Assembly (NCBI GenBank): GCA_029553855.1
Contig: JAKPKE010000261.1
Location: forward strand, 1 to 37,717
Source: Bacillota bacterium
GTDB taxonomy: Bacteria > Bacillota > Clostridia > Lutisporales > Lutisporaceae
Length of the DNA: 37,717 nucleotides
Reading direction: 5' to 3'
Within the stretch, counting starts at the first letter, position 1; each line of letters starts with the position of its first letter. The position numbers and the translations under genes are program-made. This document shows, piece after piece, positions 23,993 through 33,097 of the stretch. A model generated the notes under the pieces. That model saw only the letters and a program-made list of their open reading frames with translations. It ran no database searches and was not told the origin of the DNA.

Positions 23993-25981
23993 ATGACTGA
24001 TCAGGATTTATTATTTTCTTTAGACATAGGCACAAGGACTGTAGTCGGGTTATTGGGCTATCACGACGGACAGAAATTTATAATAGAGGCATTTGAAGTG
24101 GAAGAGCATAAGGAAAGGGTTATGTACGACGGGCAGGTGCATGATATTGAGCTTGTTGCCAAAGCTGTTAGGAAGGTCAAGGACAGGCTTGAAAAAAGAA
24201 CGGGCCTGGAGCTTAAGAGGGTATCTGTTGCAGCTGCAGGGAGAACATTAAAAACCTGTAAGGTTCTGGCAGAACAGGAGACGGATCCTTTATCAGAGAT
24301 TAGCAGTGAAGTTATCAGCAGCCTTGAAATTAAAGCTATTCAGCAAGCCCAGAAAGATATGGAGGAACAGAACAAAGAGGAGGAGCAATCATATTTCTGT
24401 GTAGGCTATGCGGTAATAAATCATTATCTGAACGGCAGCATAATACGCAATCTTGAGGGCCATAAAGCAAAGTTTGCGGGCATAGAAGTAATTGCCACTT
24501 TTCTTCCGAGGATAGTGGTAGAAAGCCTGTATGCAGTGGTTGCAAGGGCGGGATTGGAGGTTGCAGGTCTTACTCTGGAACCTATTGCAGCTATGAATAT
24601 ATCCATTGGCAGCAGCCTGAGGATGCTGAACCTTGCCCTTGTGGATATTGGAGCGGGAACATCAGATATTGCCCTGACAAAGAGCGGGACAGTATTCACT
24701 TTTGCTATGGCATCCACAGCGGGGGATGAGATTACTGAGAAGATTGCCGAGGTCCTTCTGCTTGACTTTGAACAGGCAGAAAGAGTTAAAATAAGACTGG
24801 GCAGGGAAATGGTCAGGTATAAGGATATTTTGGGGACGACCCACGAAAGAAGCTCATCAGAAATATTAGGGGAAATAAGTTCATCCATCAGTGACCTGGC
24901 AAAGGAGATAAGTACCAAAATACTGGAATACAACGGGAAGTCACCCAGCGCAGTATTGCTTATAGGAGGCGGAAGTCAGATACCCGGGCTTACGGATAAA
25001 ATTGCTGAATTCCTTCAAATACCTGCGGAAAGAGTAGGGGTTAGAAGCACTGACATAATAAAGGATATAGAATTTATGGGAAAGAAGCTTTCGGGGCCGG
25101 AATTCATCACCCCGATCGGTATTGCGGTAACTTCATATTTCAACAGACAAAAAGATTTTACTCACATAACAGTAAACGGCGTAAACGTGAAGCTGTTTAA
25201 TTCAAAAACTCTGACCATAGCGGACGGGCTTATTATGATGGGCTATGATCCGCGCAACCTTATTTGCAGGCGGGGGGACTCGCTTAGCTTCAAGATAAAC
25301 GGGATAGAGGAAATTGTAAAGGGGGAACCGGGAGAACCGGCAGCCATATATCTGAACGACTGCATAACAGGGCTCGATAAGACTATTGTGAACGGAGACA
25401 GAATAATCGTAGAACCTGCCGTTGATGGCAGACCCGCGGAGGTTTATGCAAGTGATTACATGGAAGGATATGCTGAAAAGACTATATATCTAAATGAAGA
25501 CCCATTTAATATCAAGCCTGTAATTACTATAAACGGTTTAGAGAAAGGTTTGGATGCCCCTATAAAAGATGGCGATGAAGTAAGTATAAAAAGCATTGAA
25601 AAGGTCATTGAACTTTTGGAATACCTGGATTTGGACTATCATGATGCGGAAATGAAAATAAACGGCAGAAAGGCAGAACTGCACGACCCCATACATAGTG
25701 GAGACCATATTACTTATAAAGTATTGGAAAAGGCAGAATCCAATACTATGCCTAAAGTCAAGGCCGGAGCCAATAGTGTAAATGTGGTTTTAAACGGAAA
25801 ACCCGCAGTGCTTCAGGCAAATAAATCCCAGTGTTTGTTTGTGGATATACTGAACAATATTGATATAGATGTAAATAATGTGAAGGGTTCAGTTATTATG
25901 CTTTTGAACGGAAACAAAGCTAATTATTCAGACGTCATAAAGGATGGAGACAATATTGAGTTTTATTGGAGCAAAGAATAA
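23993..25981 (+). CDS. FtsA-like actin-fold ATPase with beta-grasp-like C-terminal repeats
   Basis: A 662-residue protein. Residues about 5-385 are an FtsA/PilM-type actin fold: SLDIGTRTVVGLL (phosphate 1), LALVDIGAGTSDIALT (phosphate 2) and VLLIGGGSQIPGL (adenosine loop). From about 390 to the end come three or four repeats of the pattern INGxxxxLxxxIxxGDxIxxx, which look like small beta-grasp domains (for example MKINGRKAELHDPIHSGDHITYKV and MLLNGNKANYSDVIKDGDNIEFYW, read in parts). No FtsA C-terminal membrane helix is evident. Probably a cytoskeletal or scaffold protein, perhaps in division or sporulation. ATG 23993 is chosen with AGGGTGA before it; GTG 23984 is also in frame. Confidence 0.82.
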   Translation: MTDQDLLFSLDIGTRTVVGLLGYHDGQKFIIEAFEVEEHKERVMYDGQVHDIELVAKAVRKVKDRLEKRTGLELKRVSVAAAGRTLKTCKVLAEQETDPLSEISSEVISSLEIKAIQQAQKDMEEQNKEEEQSYFCVGYAVINHYLNGSIIRNLEGHKAKFAGIEVIATFLPRIVVESLYAVVARAGLEVAGLTLEPIAAMNISIGSSLRMLNLALVDIGAGTSDIALTKSGTVFTFAMASTAGDEITEKIAEVLLLDFEQAERVKIRLGREMVRYKDILGTTHERSSSEILGEISSSISDLAKEISTKILEYNGKSPSAVLLIGGGSQIPGLTDKIAEFLQIPAERVGVRSTDIIKDIEFMGKKLSGPEFITPIGIAVTSYFNRQKDFTHITVNGVNVKLFNSKTLTIADGLIMMGYDPRNLICRRGDSLSFKINGIEEIVKGEPGEPAAIYLNDCITGLDKTIVNGDRIIVEPAVDGRPAEVYASDYMEGYAEKTIYLNEDPFNIKPVITINGLEKGLDAPIKDGDEVSIKSIEKVIELLEYLDLDYHDAEMKINGRKAELHDPIHSGDHITYKVLEKAESNTMPKVKAGANSVNVVLNGKPAVLQANKSQCLFVDILNNIDIDVNNVKGSVIMLLNGNKANYSDVIKDGDNIEFYWSKE

Positions 25982-26075
25982 TTTTGTTATAATCAATAGC
26001 ATTAATGGACAAAAGAACTGTATATAATATATTAGAATTAATGTACAAGTGTTGAAATAAGAGTGGAGGTTACAT

Positions 26076-27455
26076 ATGAGCAAAGGCATAAAAATAGGAA
26101 TAATGATTATTGTTGTACTGCTGGTTATATCTGTTGTGTTGATTAACACAATGGTAAATAGCAATGGTATCCATTCAAATGTTACAATTAACGGCATCAA
26201 TGTAGGTGGTCTTACTCCTTCTCAGGCTGAGAATCTGATTAAGGGAAAAATCGAACCGACAATTGATAATTCGGTTATAAATCTTAAATTCAATGAAAAA
26301 AGCTGGGGATTAAGCTTCAGGGATGCAGGATTCCGGTACGAGTATAAAGATGCTGTGACTAAAGCTTATAACACAGGGCATACCGGAAATATGTTTAAAA
26401 GACTGGCAGAAGTGATTGCAGTTTTGTTTAATGGAGTGGATATTGCTCTTGATTATTCCTATAATGATCAATATATAAAAAACAAGCTTGAACAAATTTC
26501 CGAGGAAATAGTGCAGGAACCCAAGGATGCAACAATAGTGCTGGAGGGGGAGAGTTTTGTTCTTACTGATGAAGTTGAGGGCAGAAAGTTGGACGTTGAC
26601 AAATCCTGCAACCTTGTAAAAGCCCGGCTGGAGGCGGCTGACAATGCGGATGTGGAATTGGTTGTAGATGTTGTGCAGCCTGAAATAAAAAGAGCCGATC
26701 TTGAAAACATCAAGGATAATCTTGGCGAGTATTCAACAAAATTTAATGCAGCAGATTCCGACAGAACCCATAATATCAGAATCGCCACCAACAGCGCATC
26801 CCATATACTTGTTAAGCCGGGAGAAATATTTTCGCTTAATAAGAATATTGGTCCGAGGCTTGCAAAGTTCGGATATAAACTGGCTAACGTAATAGTTAAA
26901 GATGAACTGGTACCTGGAATCGGCGGCGGGGTATGCCAGGTATCCTCGACGTTATACAATGCTGCATTGCTTTCCAACATGAAAATAATAGAGCGTAAGA
27001 ATCACATTCTTCCATCCAGCTATATAGCTCTTGGGAGAGATGCAACGATATCAGGAGACTATATTGATTTGAAATTTGAAAACACAACGGGATATCCCGT
27101 GTATTTATACGGGGAAGTGCGCGGAAGCTGGGTCAAGTTCGCAATTTACGGGCGGAATGACAATCCCGGCAGAACTGTAAAAATCAAAACTGAGGTAATA
27201 AAACAGACACCGCCCCAAATAAGTATTGTTGAAGATCCTACTTTGCCTGAAGGTACGGAGTTAGAGGAGAAGAAGGCGTATACGGGATATGTTGTAAAGA
27301 GTTATAGAGTGGTTATGGAGAATGGGAAGGAGATATCTGTCGAAGAGTTGCCATTAAGCACCTACAAGGTAGTAAACGGGATTAAGAGGGTAGGCACCAA
27401 GAAGGCAGATTCTCCGCAGGTTGAGGCTGAAGATTATTCTGAGGCACAACAATAA
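26076..27455 (+). CDS. VanW family protein with G5 domain
   Basis: A 459-residue envelope protein. Residues 7-28 are a membrane anchor. About 40-205 hold peptidoglycan-binding-like (PG_binding_4) sequence beginning VTINGINVGGLTPSQAENLI. About 215-345 form the VanW domain (IATNSASHILVKPGEIFSLNKNIGPR read in parts, then VPGIGGGVCQVSSTLYNAAL with conserved Cys). About 365-440 look like a G5 domain. A role in cell-wall interaction outside the membrane is likely. GGAGG precedes the ATG, and TATAAT at 26023-26028 lies before it. The DUF2225 gene follows closely. Confidence 0.9.
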   Translation: MSKGIKIGIMIIVVLLVISVVLINTMVNSNGIHSNVTINGINVGGLTPSQAENLIKGKIEPTIDNSVINLKFNEKSWGLSFRDAGFRYEYKDAVTKAYNTGHTGNMFKRLAEVIAVLFNGVDIALDYSYNDQYIKNKLEQISEEIVQEPKDATIVLEGESFVLTDEVEGRKLDVDKSCNLVKARLEAADNADVELVVDVVQPEIKRADLENIKDNLGEYSTKFNAADSDRTHNIRIATNSASHILVKPGEIFSLNKNIGPRLAKFGYKLANVIVKDELVPGIGGGVCQVSSTLYNAALLSNMKIIERKNHILPSSYIALGRDATISGDYIDLKFENTTGYPVYLYGEVRGSWVKFAIYGRNDNPGRTVKIKTEVIKQTPPQISIVEDPTLPEGTELEEKKAYTGYVVKSYRVVMENGKEISVEELPLSTYKVVNGIKRVGTKKADSPQVEAEDYSEAQQ

Positions 27456-27485
27456 TAGAAATAATTGTCGACAGGAGATCATAAA

Positions 27486-28166
27486 ATGAACAATTCACTC
27501 TATTCCAAAAAAATCACTTGTCCAATATGCGAGGGGCAGTTTGATTCATTGAAAGCTAAAATCAATTCCTGCAAAGCAAAAAAGAAGGATGAGGATTTTT
27601 GTATCCATTACGAGGATTTGAATCCCGCATATTACGAAATATTTGTATGCCCCTATTGCGCATATTCGGCAACTGAGAATTCTTTTGAAGATGTAAATGA
27701 GGAAGATATCAGGCTTCTCAGGGAAGCGTTTTCAGGGAGGGAAGTGGAAAGAAACTTCTGTGCTGAGAGAAGTTTAAACGATGCAATAGCTGCATGCAAG
27801 CTGGCTATTCATACTGCGGAGCTTAGAAAAGCCAGCGCCAGCGTACTTGCAGGATTGTGCCTCAAGCTTGCATGGCTTTACAGATTTGCGGGGGACAAGC
27901 AGGAGTATAAATTCTTAAGCTACTCACTTCAGAATTATCTGGAAGCATTTAAAAATGAGAAGTTTCCTTTCGGCAACTTAAATGAAATCTCGGTCATGTA
28001 CCTGATAGGCGAGCTGTCAAGGAGACTCGGGAAATATAATGATGCAATAGTCTGGTTTGGGAAGGTTGTCGCAAACCCTGAAAGAAAGCAAAACATGTGG
28101 ATCGAGAAGCTGGCAAGGGAACAGTGGGCATTGGCAAAAGAACAGCATAAGGGAAAGGGAGAATAA
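27486..28166 (+). CDS. DUF2225 family protein
   Basis: A 226-residue cytoplasmic protein. Two CxxC pairs (CPICEGQFDS near residue 12 and CPYCAYSA near 55) should form a zinc ribbon. The rest is helical and tetratricopeptide-like (ASVLAGLCLKLAWLYRFAGD; RRLGKYNDAIVWFGKVV). The function of the family is not established. ATG 27486 is chosen because AGGAG lies at 27473-27477; an upstream TTG (27465) is not needed. It lies 30 bases after the VanW gene and ends at a terminator. Confidence 0.88.
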   Translation: MNNSLYSKKITCPICEGQFDSLKAKINSCKAKKKDEDFCIHYEDLNPAYYEIFVCPYCAYSATENSFEDVNEEDIRLLREAFSGREVERNFCAERSLNDAIAACKLAIHTAELRKASASVLAGLCLKLAWLYRFAGDKQEYKFLSYSLQNYLEAFKNEKFPFGNLNEISVMYLIGELSRRLGKYNDAIVWFGKVVANPERKQNMWIEKLAREQWALAKEQHKGKGE

Positions 28167-28195
28167 AAAACTGCTCTATACGGGCAGTTTTTTAT
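28165..28195 (+). terminator. Terminator after the DUF2225 gene
   Basis: AAAAAACTGC (28165-28174) and GCAGTTTTTT (28184-28193) form a perfect 10-bp stem ending in the T-run. Confidence 0.85.
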
Positions 28196-28199
28196 TGCG

Positions 28200-28220
28200 C
28201 ATTTTTCTCCTATTGTGAAG
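28200..28220 (+). repeat. Short repeat, copy 1
   Basis: CATTTTTCTCCTATTGTGAA is found again with one mismatch on the minus strand at 35809-35828. Both copies lie next to terminators in intergenic DNA. Confidence 0.45.
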
Positions 28221-28365
28221 CAATTTTCAAAGAAACTTCACTTTAAATTAATTGAATTATCAGATAACATCAAATAGACTATTATTGTGGGTTGCTATGC
28301 AGTTTAGTGATACGAAATCGGCGCACAAGTACTCTGGAGGCGCACTTGAATGTGAGGTATGGATT

Positions 28366-29316
28366 ATGGGAGATAGTGAGGGACTGGTTGGAAGAGTCAG
28401 TAAGAATGTATCAAAAGCTATTATAGGCAAGAAGGATACATTGGAAAAGCTGCTGGTCGCATTGTTCGCAGGGGGCCATGTGCTTATTGAAGACGTTCCC
28501 GGGGTTGGCAAGACTACTATGGTGCGTGCAGTTGCAAAATCAATCGGCTGCAGCTACAGCAGGATACAATTCACACCTGACTTGCTTCCATCGGATATTA
28601 CGGGAGTCACGGTCTATAATATCAAACTTGGTGAATTTGAGTTCAAGCAAGGACCGGTAGCATCAAATATTATACTGGCGGATGAAATAAACAGGGGGTC
28701 TCCGAAGACGCAATCAAGTCTTTTAGAAGCTATGCAGGAGAAGCAGGTTACTGTTGACGGAAATACATATAAGCTGCCTGAGCCGTTTATGGTCCTTGCA
28801 ACGCAGAATCCAATAGAGTATGAAGGCACATTTCCGCTGCCCGAAGCGCAGATAGACAGGTTTGCAATCAGAATATCAATGGGCTATCCTGATTATACCG
28901 AAGAAAAGGAGATACTGAATAAATACAGTTCGGATAATCTACTGGATAAGGTAGAGCCTGTCACCAGCGTGCAGGAGATAATAGAAATCCGGAAGAAGGC
29001 AGAAATGATATATGTAGATGATTCTGTGCAGGACTATATTGTGAAAATAGCCAGGGCAACAAGAGAACACAAGGATGTGTATCTGGGCTGCAGCCCCAGG
29101 GGGACTCTGGCGCTTTTCAACAACAGCCGTTCATTAGCTTTTATCAGAGGAAGAGAGTATGTAATACCGGACGATGTAAAAGAGCTTGTTCTCTGTACTA
29201 TTGCCCATAGGATCATATTAAAATCCGAGGCCAGAATCCAGGGCAAGAATCAGGACTCCGTCCTTGATGAAATATTTAGGAGTATAAAAGTACCGGTGGC
29301 GAATATTCATGGTTAA
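28366..29316 (+). CDS. MoxR-family AAA+ ATPase
   Basis: A 316-residue chaperone-like ATPase. GVGKTT at 46-51 is Walker A, ILADEINR with Asp106/Glu107 is Walker B, and ATQNPIEYEGTFPLPEAQIDRF is the MoxR sensor/arginine-finger block. ATG 28366 gives the usual MoxR length; the open frame continues back to 28252 but without family similarity. GAGGT precedes the ATG. It heads a three-gene operon with DUF58 and a transglutaminase-like protein, a widely conserved grouping in which MoxR is thought to remodel the partner proteins at the membrane. Confidence 0.92.
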   Translation: MGDSEGLVGRVSKNVSKAIIGKKDTLEKLLVALFAGGHVLIEDVPGVGKTTMVRAVAKSIGCSYSRIQFTPDLLPSDITGVTVYNIKLGEFEFKQGPVASNIILADEINRGSPKTQSSLLEAMQEKQVTVDGNTYKLPEPFMVLATQNPIEYEGTFPLPEAQIDRFAIRISMGYPDYTEEKEILNKYSSDNLLDKVEPVTSVQEIIEIRKKAEMIYVDDSVQDYIVKIARATREHKDVYLGCSPRGTLALFNNSRSLAFIRGREYVIPDDVKELVLCTIAHRIILKSEARIQGKNQDSVLDEIFRSIKVPVANIHG

Positions 29317-30496
29317 AATGAACAATAGGGCGCTGGTTTTGATTATAGTATTTTTTGCTGTAGCGCTGTTTGTTGGGGGCAAATTTTCATATGGGCTTTT
29401 CCTTATAGTTTTTTCGTTGGTAATGACTTCCTATATAACCGGAAGGAGCATATACAATAATATTGTAAACCTGACGTGGGAAATTAGTTTCAAAGCCTCT
29501 ACAGGAGATAGGGTAAGCCTTAAGACAGATTTTTACAATTCAGGCTTAATGCCGGTTCCTTATTTAAGCGTATGTGCCGGTCTCCCTAAAAAGCTTGCAG
29601 GGGAAATGCAAAAATACAGAGTTTATTCATTGATGCCCGGTATGATAGCAACAATGTCCAGAGAATTTGTATGTAAACATAAAGGAGTATACAAAATTGG
29701 TGTTGTTGAAGCGATATTTGAGGATGTGCTGGGTATTTTTAAATGGAAAAAGGTTTTTTGTGATGAAAGGTATTTAATAGTATATCCCAAAGTACATCTA
29801 TTGAAGCATCTTGATATTCCTATGAGACAACAGTTTGGCACTGCGGCTGTCAGGCATAATGCCTATGAGGACTGTGCCGGTACAAAGGATATAAGGAAGT
29901 ATGTTATAGGCGACTGCTTCAGGAAAATTCATTGGAAGGTTACCGCACATAGGGGAGAGTTTTTTGTCAGGAATGTTGAACTTAATGCTTCAGCAGACTT
30001 AAATGTTTTTCTTGATTTATACGATTATGGGTTTGATGAGGAAAAGTCCTATGACATTGAAGAAAAGGGGGCGGAATGTGCAGTATCAATCATCAGATAT
30101 GCACTCTTTCATTCAATGTCCGTAAATTTTGCGGCAAAAGGTGAGGAACTTATTGCTTATACTGCGAAAGGGGTTGATCGCTTTAACCAATTTCTTGATG
30201 CAATCAGCAAGCTTTCTGCAAAAGGCGATATACCTATTGAAGAGCTGATCAGTATTGAAGCAAGAAAGCTAAGTTGGGATGCTACCATAATAGTGATTAC
30301 TCCTTGCATTGCTAATGGGGCATATGCATTCCTGCCACTGAAAGCTGCAGGATTAGAGCTGGTAGTAATATATCTATGTGGATGCAGCGAGGAGCCCGAT
30401 AAAGGTTTTGAAGTACTCAAAGAAAACGACATTAAAGTATTCGCAATCCGTCCGGAAGATGATATAAAACAGGTGCTTGGAGGACATTATGAATAA
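29309..30496 (+). CDS. DUF58 domain membrane protein
   Basis: A 395-residue protein with two membrane helices at about 8-45. A cytoplasmic DUF58/von Willebrand A-like part follows, with the family block AGTKDIRKYVIGDCFRKIHW near residue 190. It overlaps the moxR stop by eight bases, so translation is coupled. It is the usual client or partner of MoxR. ATG 29309 is preferred; ATG 29318 is possible. Confidence 0.9.
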   Translation: MVKMNNRALVLIIVFFAVALFVGGKFSYGLFLIVFSLVMTSYITGRSIYNNIVNLTWEISFKASTGDRVSLKTDFYNSGLMPVPYLSVCAGLPKKLAGEMQKYRVYSLMPGMIATMSREFVCKHKGVYKIGVVEAIFEDVLGIFKWKKVFCDERYLIVYPKVHLLKHLDIPMRQQFGTAAVRHNAYEDCAGTKDIRKYVIGDCFRKIHWKVTAHRGEFFVRNVELNASADLNVFLDLYDYGFDEEKSYDIEEKGAECAVSIIRYALFHSMSVNFAAKGEELIAYTAKGVDRFNQFLDAISKLSAKGDIPIEELISIEARKLSWDATIIVITPCIANGAYAFLPLKAAGLELVVIYLCGCSEEPDKGFEVLKENDIKVFAIRPEDDIKQVLGGHYE

Positions 30497-32747
30497 AAAT
30501 AGTATAAAGGAAATACTGTTCTATTTTGGTCTGATATTCATGATGGTTACAAGCCTGAGCCTGGCGGTCAAGGATTATGCGGGAATTGACATGCCTTTGA
30601 TGCGGGTAATTATCGTTGCATTGTCTTCAGTAGCTGTGGTATCAATATTTACTATATTTCCTAAAACTCTTTTAGCAGTCTCGATCCTTGGAAACGCCTG
30701 GCTGCTTTATAGCTATTATTCCGGGCTGCCTGCGCCAAAGGCTTATATGAAAGAGGCACAGGAGTTTTTCCTTTGGTTATCCGGATATTTAAGAGGATAT
30801 AATTATTTCGAGCCGGATTATTCACTGCTGTTTATAGTATTATATACCTCTCTTTTTGCTGTTATAATATCAGTCATTGCATATAACGGCAAGGGAGGAT
30901 TTGCCCTTACTGTGCTTGGTACTGCGACACTTTCATTTTTCTGGTTTGTCTATGTCAATAATGCAAGGCTGTATCTTGCGTTTTTTCTCTTTGGAGCATT
31001 AATTCTATACTCCTGTCAGGTATATAATAGGAAACTGAAAGAGTGGAAATCTGCGGACAGTGTTATAGAGCACGGCGGGGGATATATTTGGGTGCTTTGC
31101 TCAGCAATTACCGTTATAATATCTTTAACACTTTTCCTTGTGCTCCCATTGAATATAAGCCCTGTAAGGTGGCCATGGCTTAATGATAAGGTTTCAGATT
31201 TGTTTCCGTTTATTGCGGAATGGCGGAATGATGTTATGGAGTCTTATATCTACGGTTATAACTCAAGGTACAGCTTAAGCTCCGCAGGATATGGGGGCAA
31301 TAAGCTTGGCGGTGAGATTCGGGCAGATGATTCCATAATGATGACTGTAAAGACAAAGGGTGAGGAAACATTATATCTTAGGGGAATAGTAAGGGACAAA
31401 TATAACAGCAACAGCTGGAGCAAATCAAAAAGAAAACTGAATGAGTATGACCCGGGACATTCAATGCCTGTTCCATATGGGAGTAATATAAATACCCGTG
31501 AAAAAACTCTGGAGATTACACATAAGAAGCTGTTGACGTCAACTATATTTGCTCCGTATTCAGTTTATAATGTGCAGAATAATATAAAGAGGATATATGT
31601 TGATGAGGATTCAGAGGTATACACTTCAAAGATGATAATGAGAGAGAAACCGTATACGGTAAAAAGCATTATGCCTTATGTGGATATTGAAGGGCTGAAA
31701 CAGTCAAAGACCCGGAGGATGGGGGCCGATGATTTCAGGCTGTATACCGATTTGCCGGGAGATATTTCTGAAAGGGTTAAGCTTCTGGCACTGAAGATTG
31801 CCGGGGTGCAAGACAATAATTACGATAAGGCAAAAGCTATAGAAAAATACTTGCGCCAAAACTACAAATACACATTAATTCCTCCCAGACTTCCTGCAAA
31901 GGCAGAATTCACGGATTATTTTCTTTTTGAAGGAAAGGAAGGTTACTGTACATACTTTGCCACCTCAATGACGGTATTGCTTAGGGCGGCAGGAGTGCCC
32001 TGCAGGTATGTGGAGGGCTTTATATCAGGATATGAGGATGATGTGGTGAGGGAGGTCAGAGGCACCAATGCCCACGCTTGGGTGGAGGTCTATTTCGATG
32101 ATTATGGATGGATAGCCTTTGAGCCTACCCCTCAGTATCCTGAAATTGAATTTGCAAAGCCCCGTGACGATACAGAAGCGATTGAACCGGACGAATCGCA
32201 GGGAACAGGTTCAAGGGTTGGCGCCATAGAGAGGATATCAAGGAACAGAAGGGAATTGGAACTTGAAGGTGAAGAAGCATACAACACAATAGATATGGGA
32301 GAGGAAAACCGCTTCAGTATCGCAAATAAAATATTACTTGTGATTTTACTTATTTTAGCAATCAGAGTTATATTTATGTATCTGAAGCAAAAAGTCAGGG
32401 AAGCCGGCTTTCGGCGAAGCAACGGGCGAAGGTTTGCGGCTGACTATTTGAAAGATATGTTTTGGTACATGGGACTGGCAGAATTGATAATAAAACGTGA
32501 GGAGACCCTTGGAGAGTATATGAAAAGGATTAAATATGCCTGTGGGGAAAACCTTCCCGGAATATCAACAGCAGCAGTAATATTGGAAAGAATAAGATAT
32601 GGCAATCACGAGCTCAATACCGACGAAAGAAAAGTACTTGAAGTATTCAGGAAAAATGTTAAAAGTCTCTCAATGAAAAAAAACGGAGTGTTGCAGTTTG
32701 CCATAAATTCATATATTCTGGGAGATAGAGGAAAATACAATGTATAA
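30489..32747 (+). CDS. Transglutaminase-like membrane protein (TgpA type)
   Basis: A 752-residue protein with about six membrane helices in residues 1-220. An extracellular transglutaminase-like core follows, with Cys487 (EGYCTYFATSM), His529 (NAHAWVEVYF) and FEPTP, where Glu545 stands in place of the usual Asp. A further membrane helix at about 620 leads to a cytoplasmic tail with a DUF4129-like end (ELIIKREETLGEYMKRI). It may act as a cell-surface peptidase or transglutaminase. GGAGG at 30479-30483 supports ATG 30489, which overlaps the DUF58 stop by eight bases. Confidence 0.9.
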   Translation: MNKNSIKEILFYFGLIFMMVTSLSLAVKDYAGIDMPLMRVIIVALSSVAVVSIFTIFPKTLLAVSILGNAWLLYSYYSGLPAPKAYMKEAQEFFLWLSGYLRGYNYFEPDYSLLFIVLYTSLFAVIISVIAYNGKGGFALTVLGTATLSFFWFVYVNNARLYLAFFLFGALILYSCQVYNRKLKEWKSADSVIEHGGGYIWVLCSAITVIISLTLFLVLPLNISPVRWPWLNDKVSDLFPFIAEWRNDVMESYIYGYNSRYSLSSAGYGGNKLGGEIRADDSIMMTVKTKGEETLYLRGIVRDKYNSNSWSKSKRKLNEYDPGHSMPVPYGSNINTREKTLEITHKKLLTSTIFAPYSVYNVQNNIKRIYVDEDSEVYTSKMIMREKPYTVKSIMPYVDIEGLKQSKTRRMGADDFRLYTDLPGDISERVKLLALKIAGVQDNNYDKAKAIEKYLRQNYKYTLIPPRLPAKAEFTDYFLFEGKEGYCTYFATSMTVLLRAAGVPCRYVEGFISGYEDDVVREVRGTNAHAWVEVYFDDYGWIAFEPTPQYPEIEFAKPRDDTEAIEPDESQGTGSRVGAIERISRNRRELELEGEEAYNTIDMGEENRFSIANKILLVILLILAIRVIFMYLKQKVREAGFRRSNGRRFAADYLKDMFWYMGLAELIIKREETLGEYMKRIKYACGENLPGISTAAVILERIRYGNHELNTDERKVLEVFRKNVKSLSMKKNGVLQFAINSYILGDRGKYNV

Positions 32748-32755
32748 AAATATTA

Positions 32756-32784
32756 TTGAAATCAAAAATATTACATGATATAAT
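32756..32784 (+). promoter_or_regulatory. Promoter of tRNA-Leu
   Basis: TTGAAA (32756-32761), 17 bases, TATAAT (32779-32784), ending ten bases before the tRNA. A strong vegetative promoter. Confidence 0.85.
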
Positions 32785-32794
32785 GTTTTCATTG

Positions 32795-32881
32795 GCGTGA
32801 GTGGCGGAACTGGCAGACGCGCTAGATTCAGGTTCTAGTGTTCGCAAGGATGTGCGGGTTCAAATCCCGCCTCGCGCACCA
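32795..32881 (+). tRNA. tRNA-Leu (anticodon CAG)
   Basis: An 87-base gene with a long variable arm, as Leu tRNAs have. GCGTGAG pairs with CTCGCGC (one G-U) and CCA is encoded. The anticodon stem CTAGA/TCTAG encloses TTCAGGT, giving CAG, which reads CUG. Confidence 0.95.
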
Positions 32882-32893
32882 AATATCGAATGC

Positions 32894-32927
32894 AATCGGG
32901 AATTTTTTACCCGATTTTTTTATTTTA
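32894..32927 (+). terminator. Terminator of tRNA-Leu
   Basis: AATCGGG (32894-32900) and CCCGATT (32910-32916) are followed by a long T-rich run. Confidence 0.85.
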
Positions 32928-33097
32928 TTAGGAATGTAAAACTTTTCTATACAATTAAAACATTTGATTCGGATGCCTACATCATTATTGCCTTTTGTCC
33001 CTTTTCTTTCGATAATTAAAGCTTTGAAAACATTGACAACTGATATAAAATATATAGGTAGCAACAGTTGCAACTAATTTTTTAGGGAGAGATTATA

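Noticed and set aside
33033-33056. TTGACA as promoter of the HAD gene
   Set aside because: The -35 is perfect, but no acceptable -10 lies 16-18 bases downstream (the nearest TATATA is 12 bases away), so it was not called.
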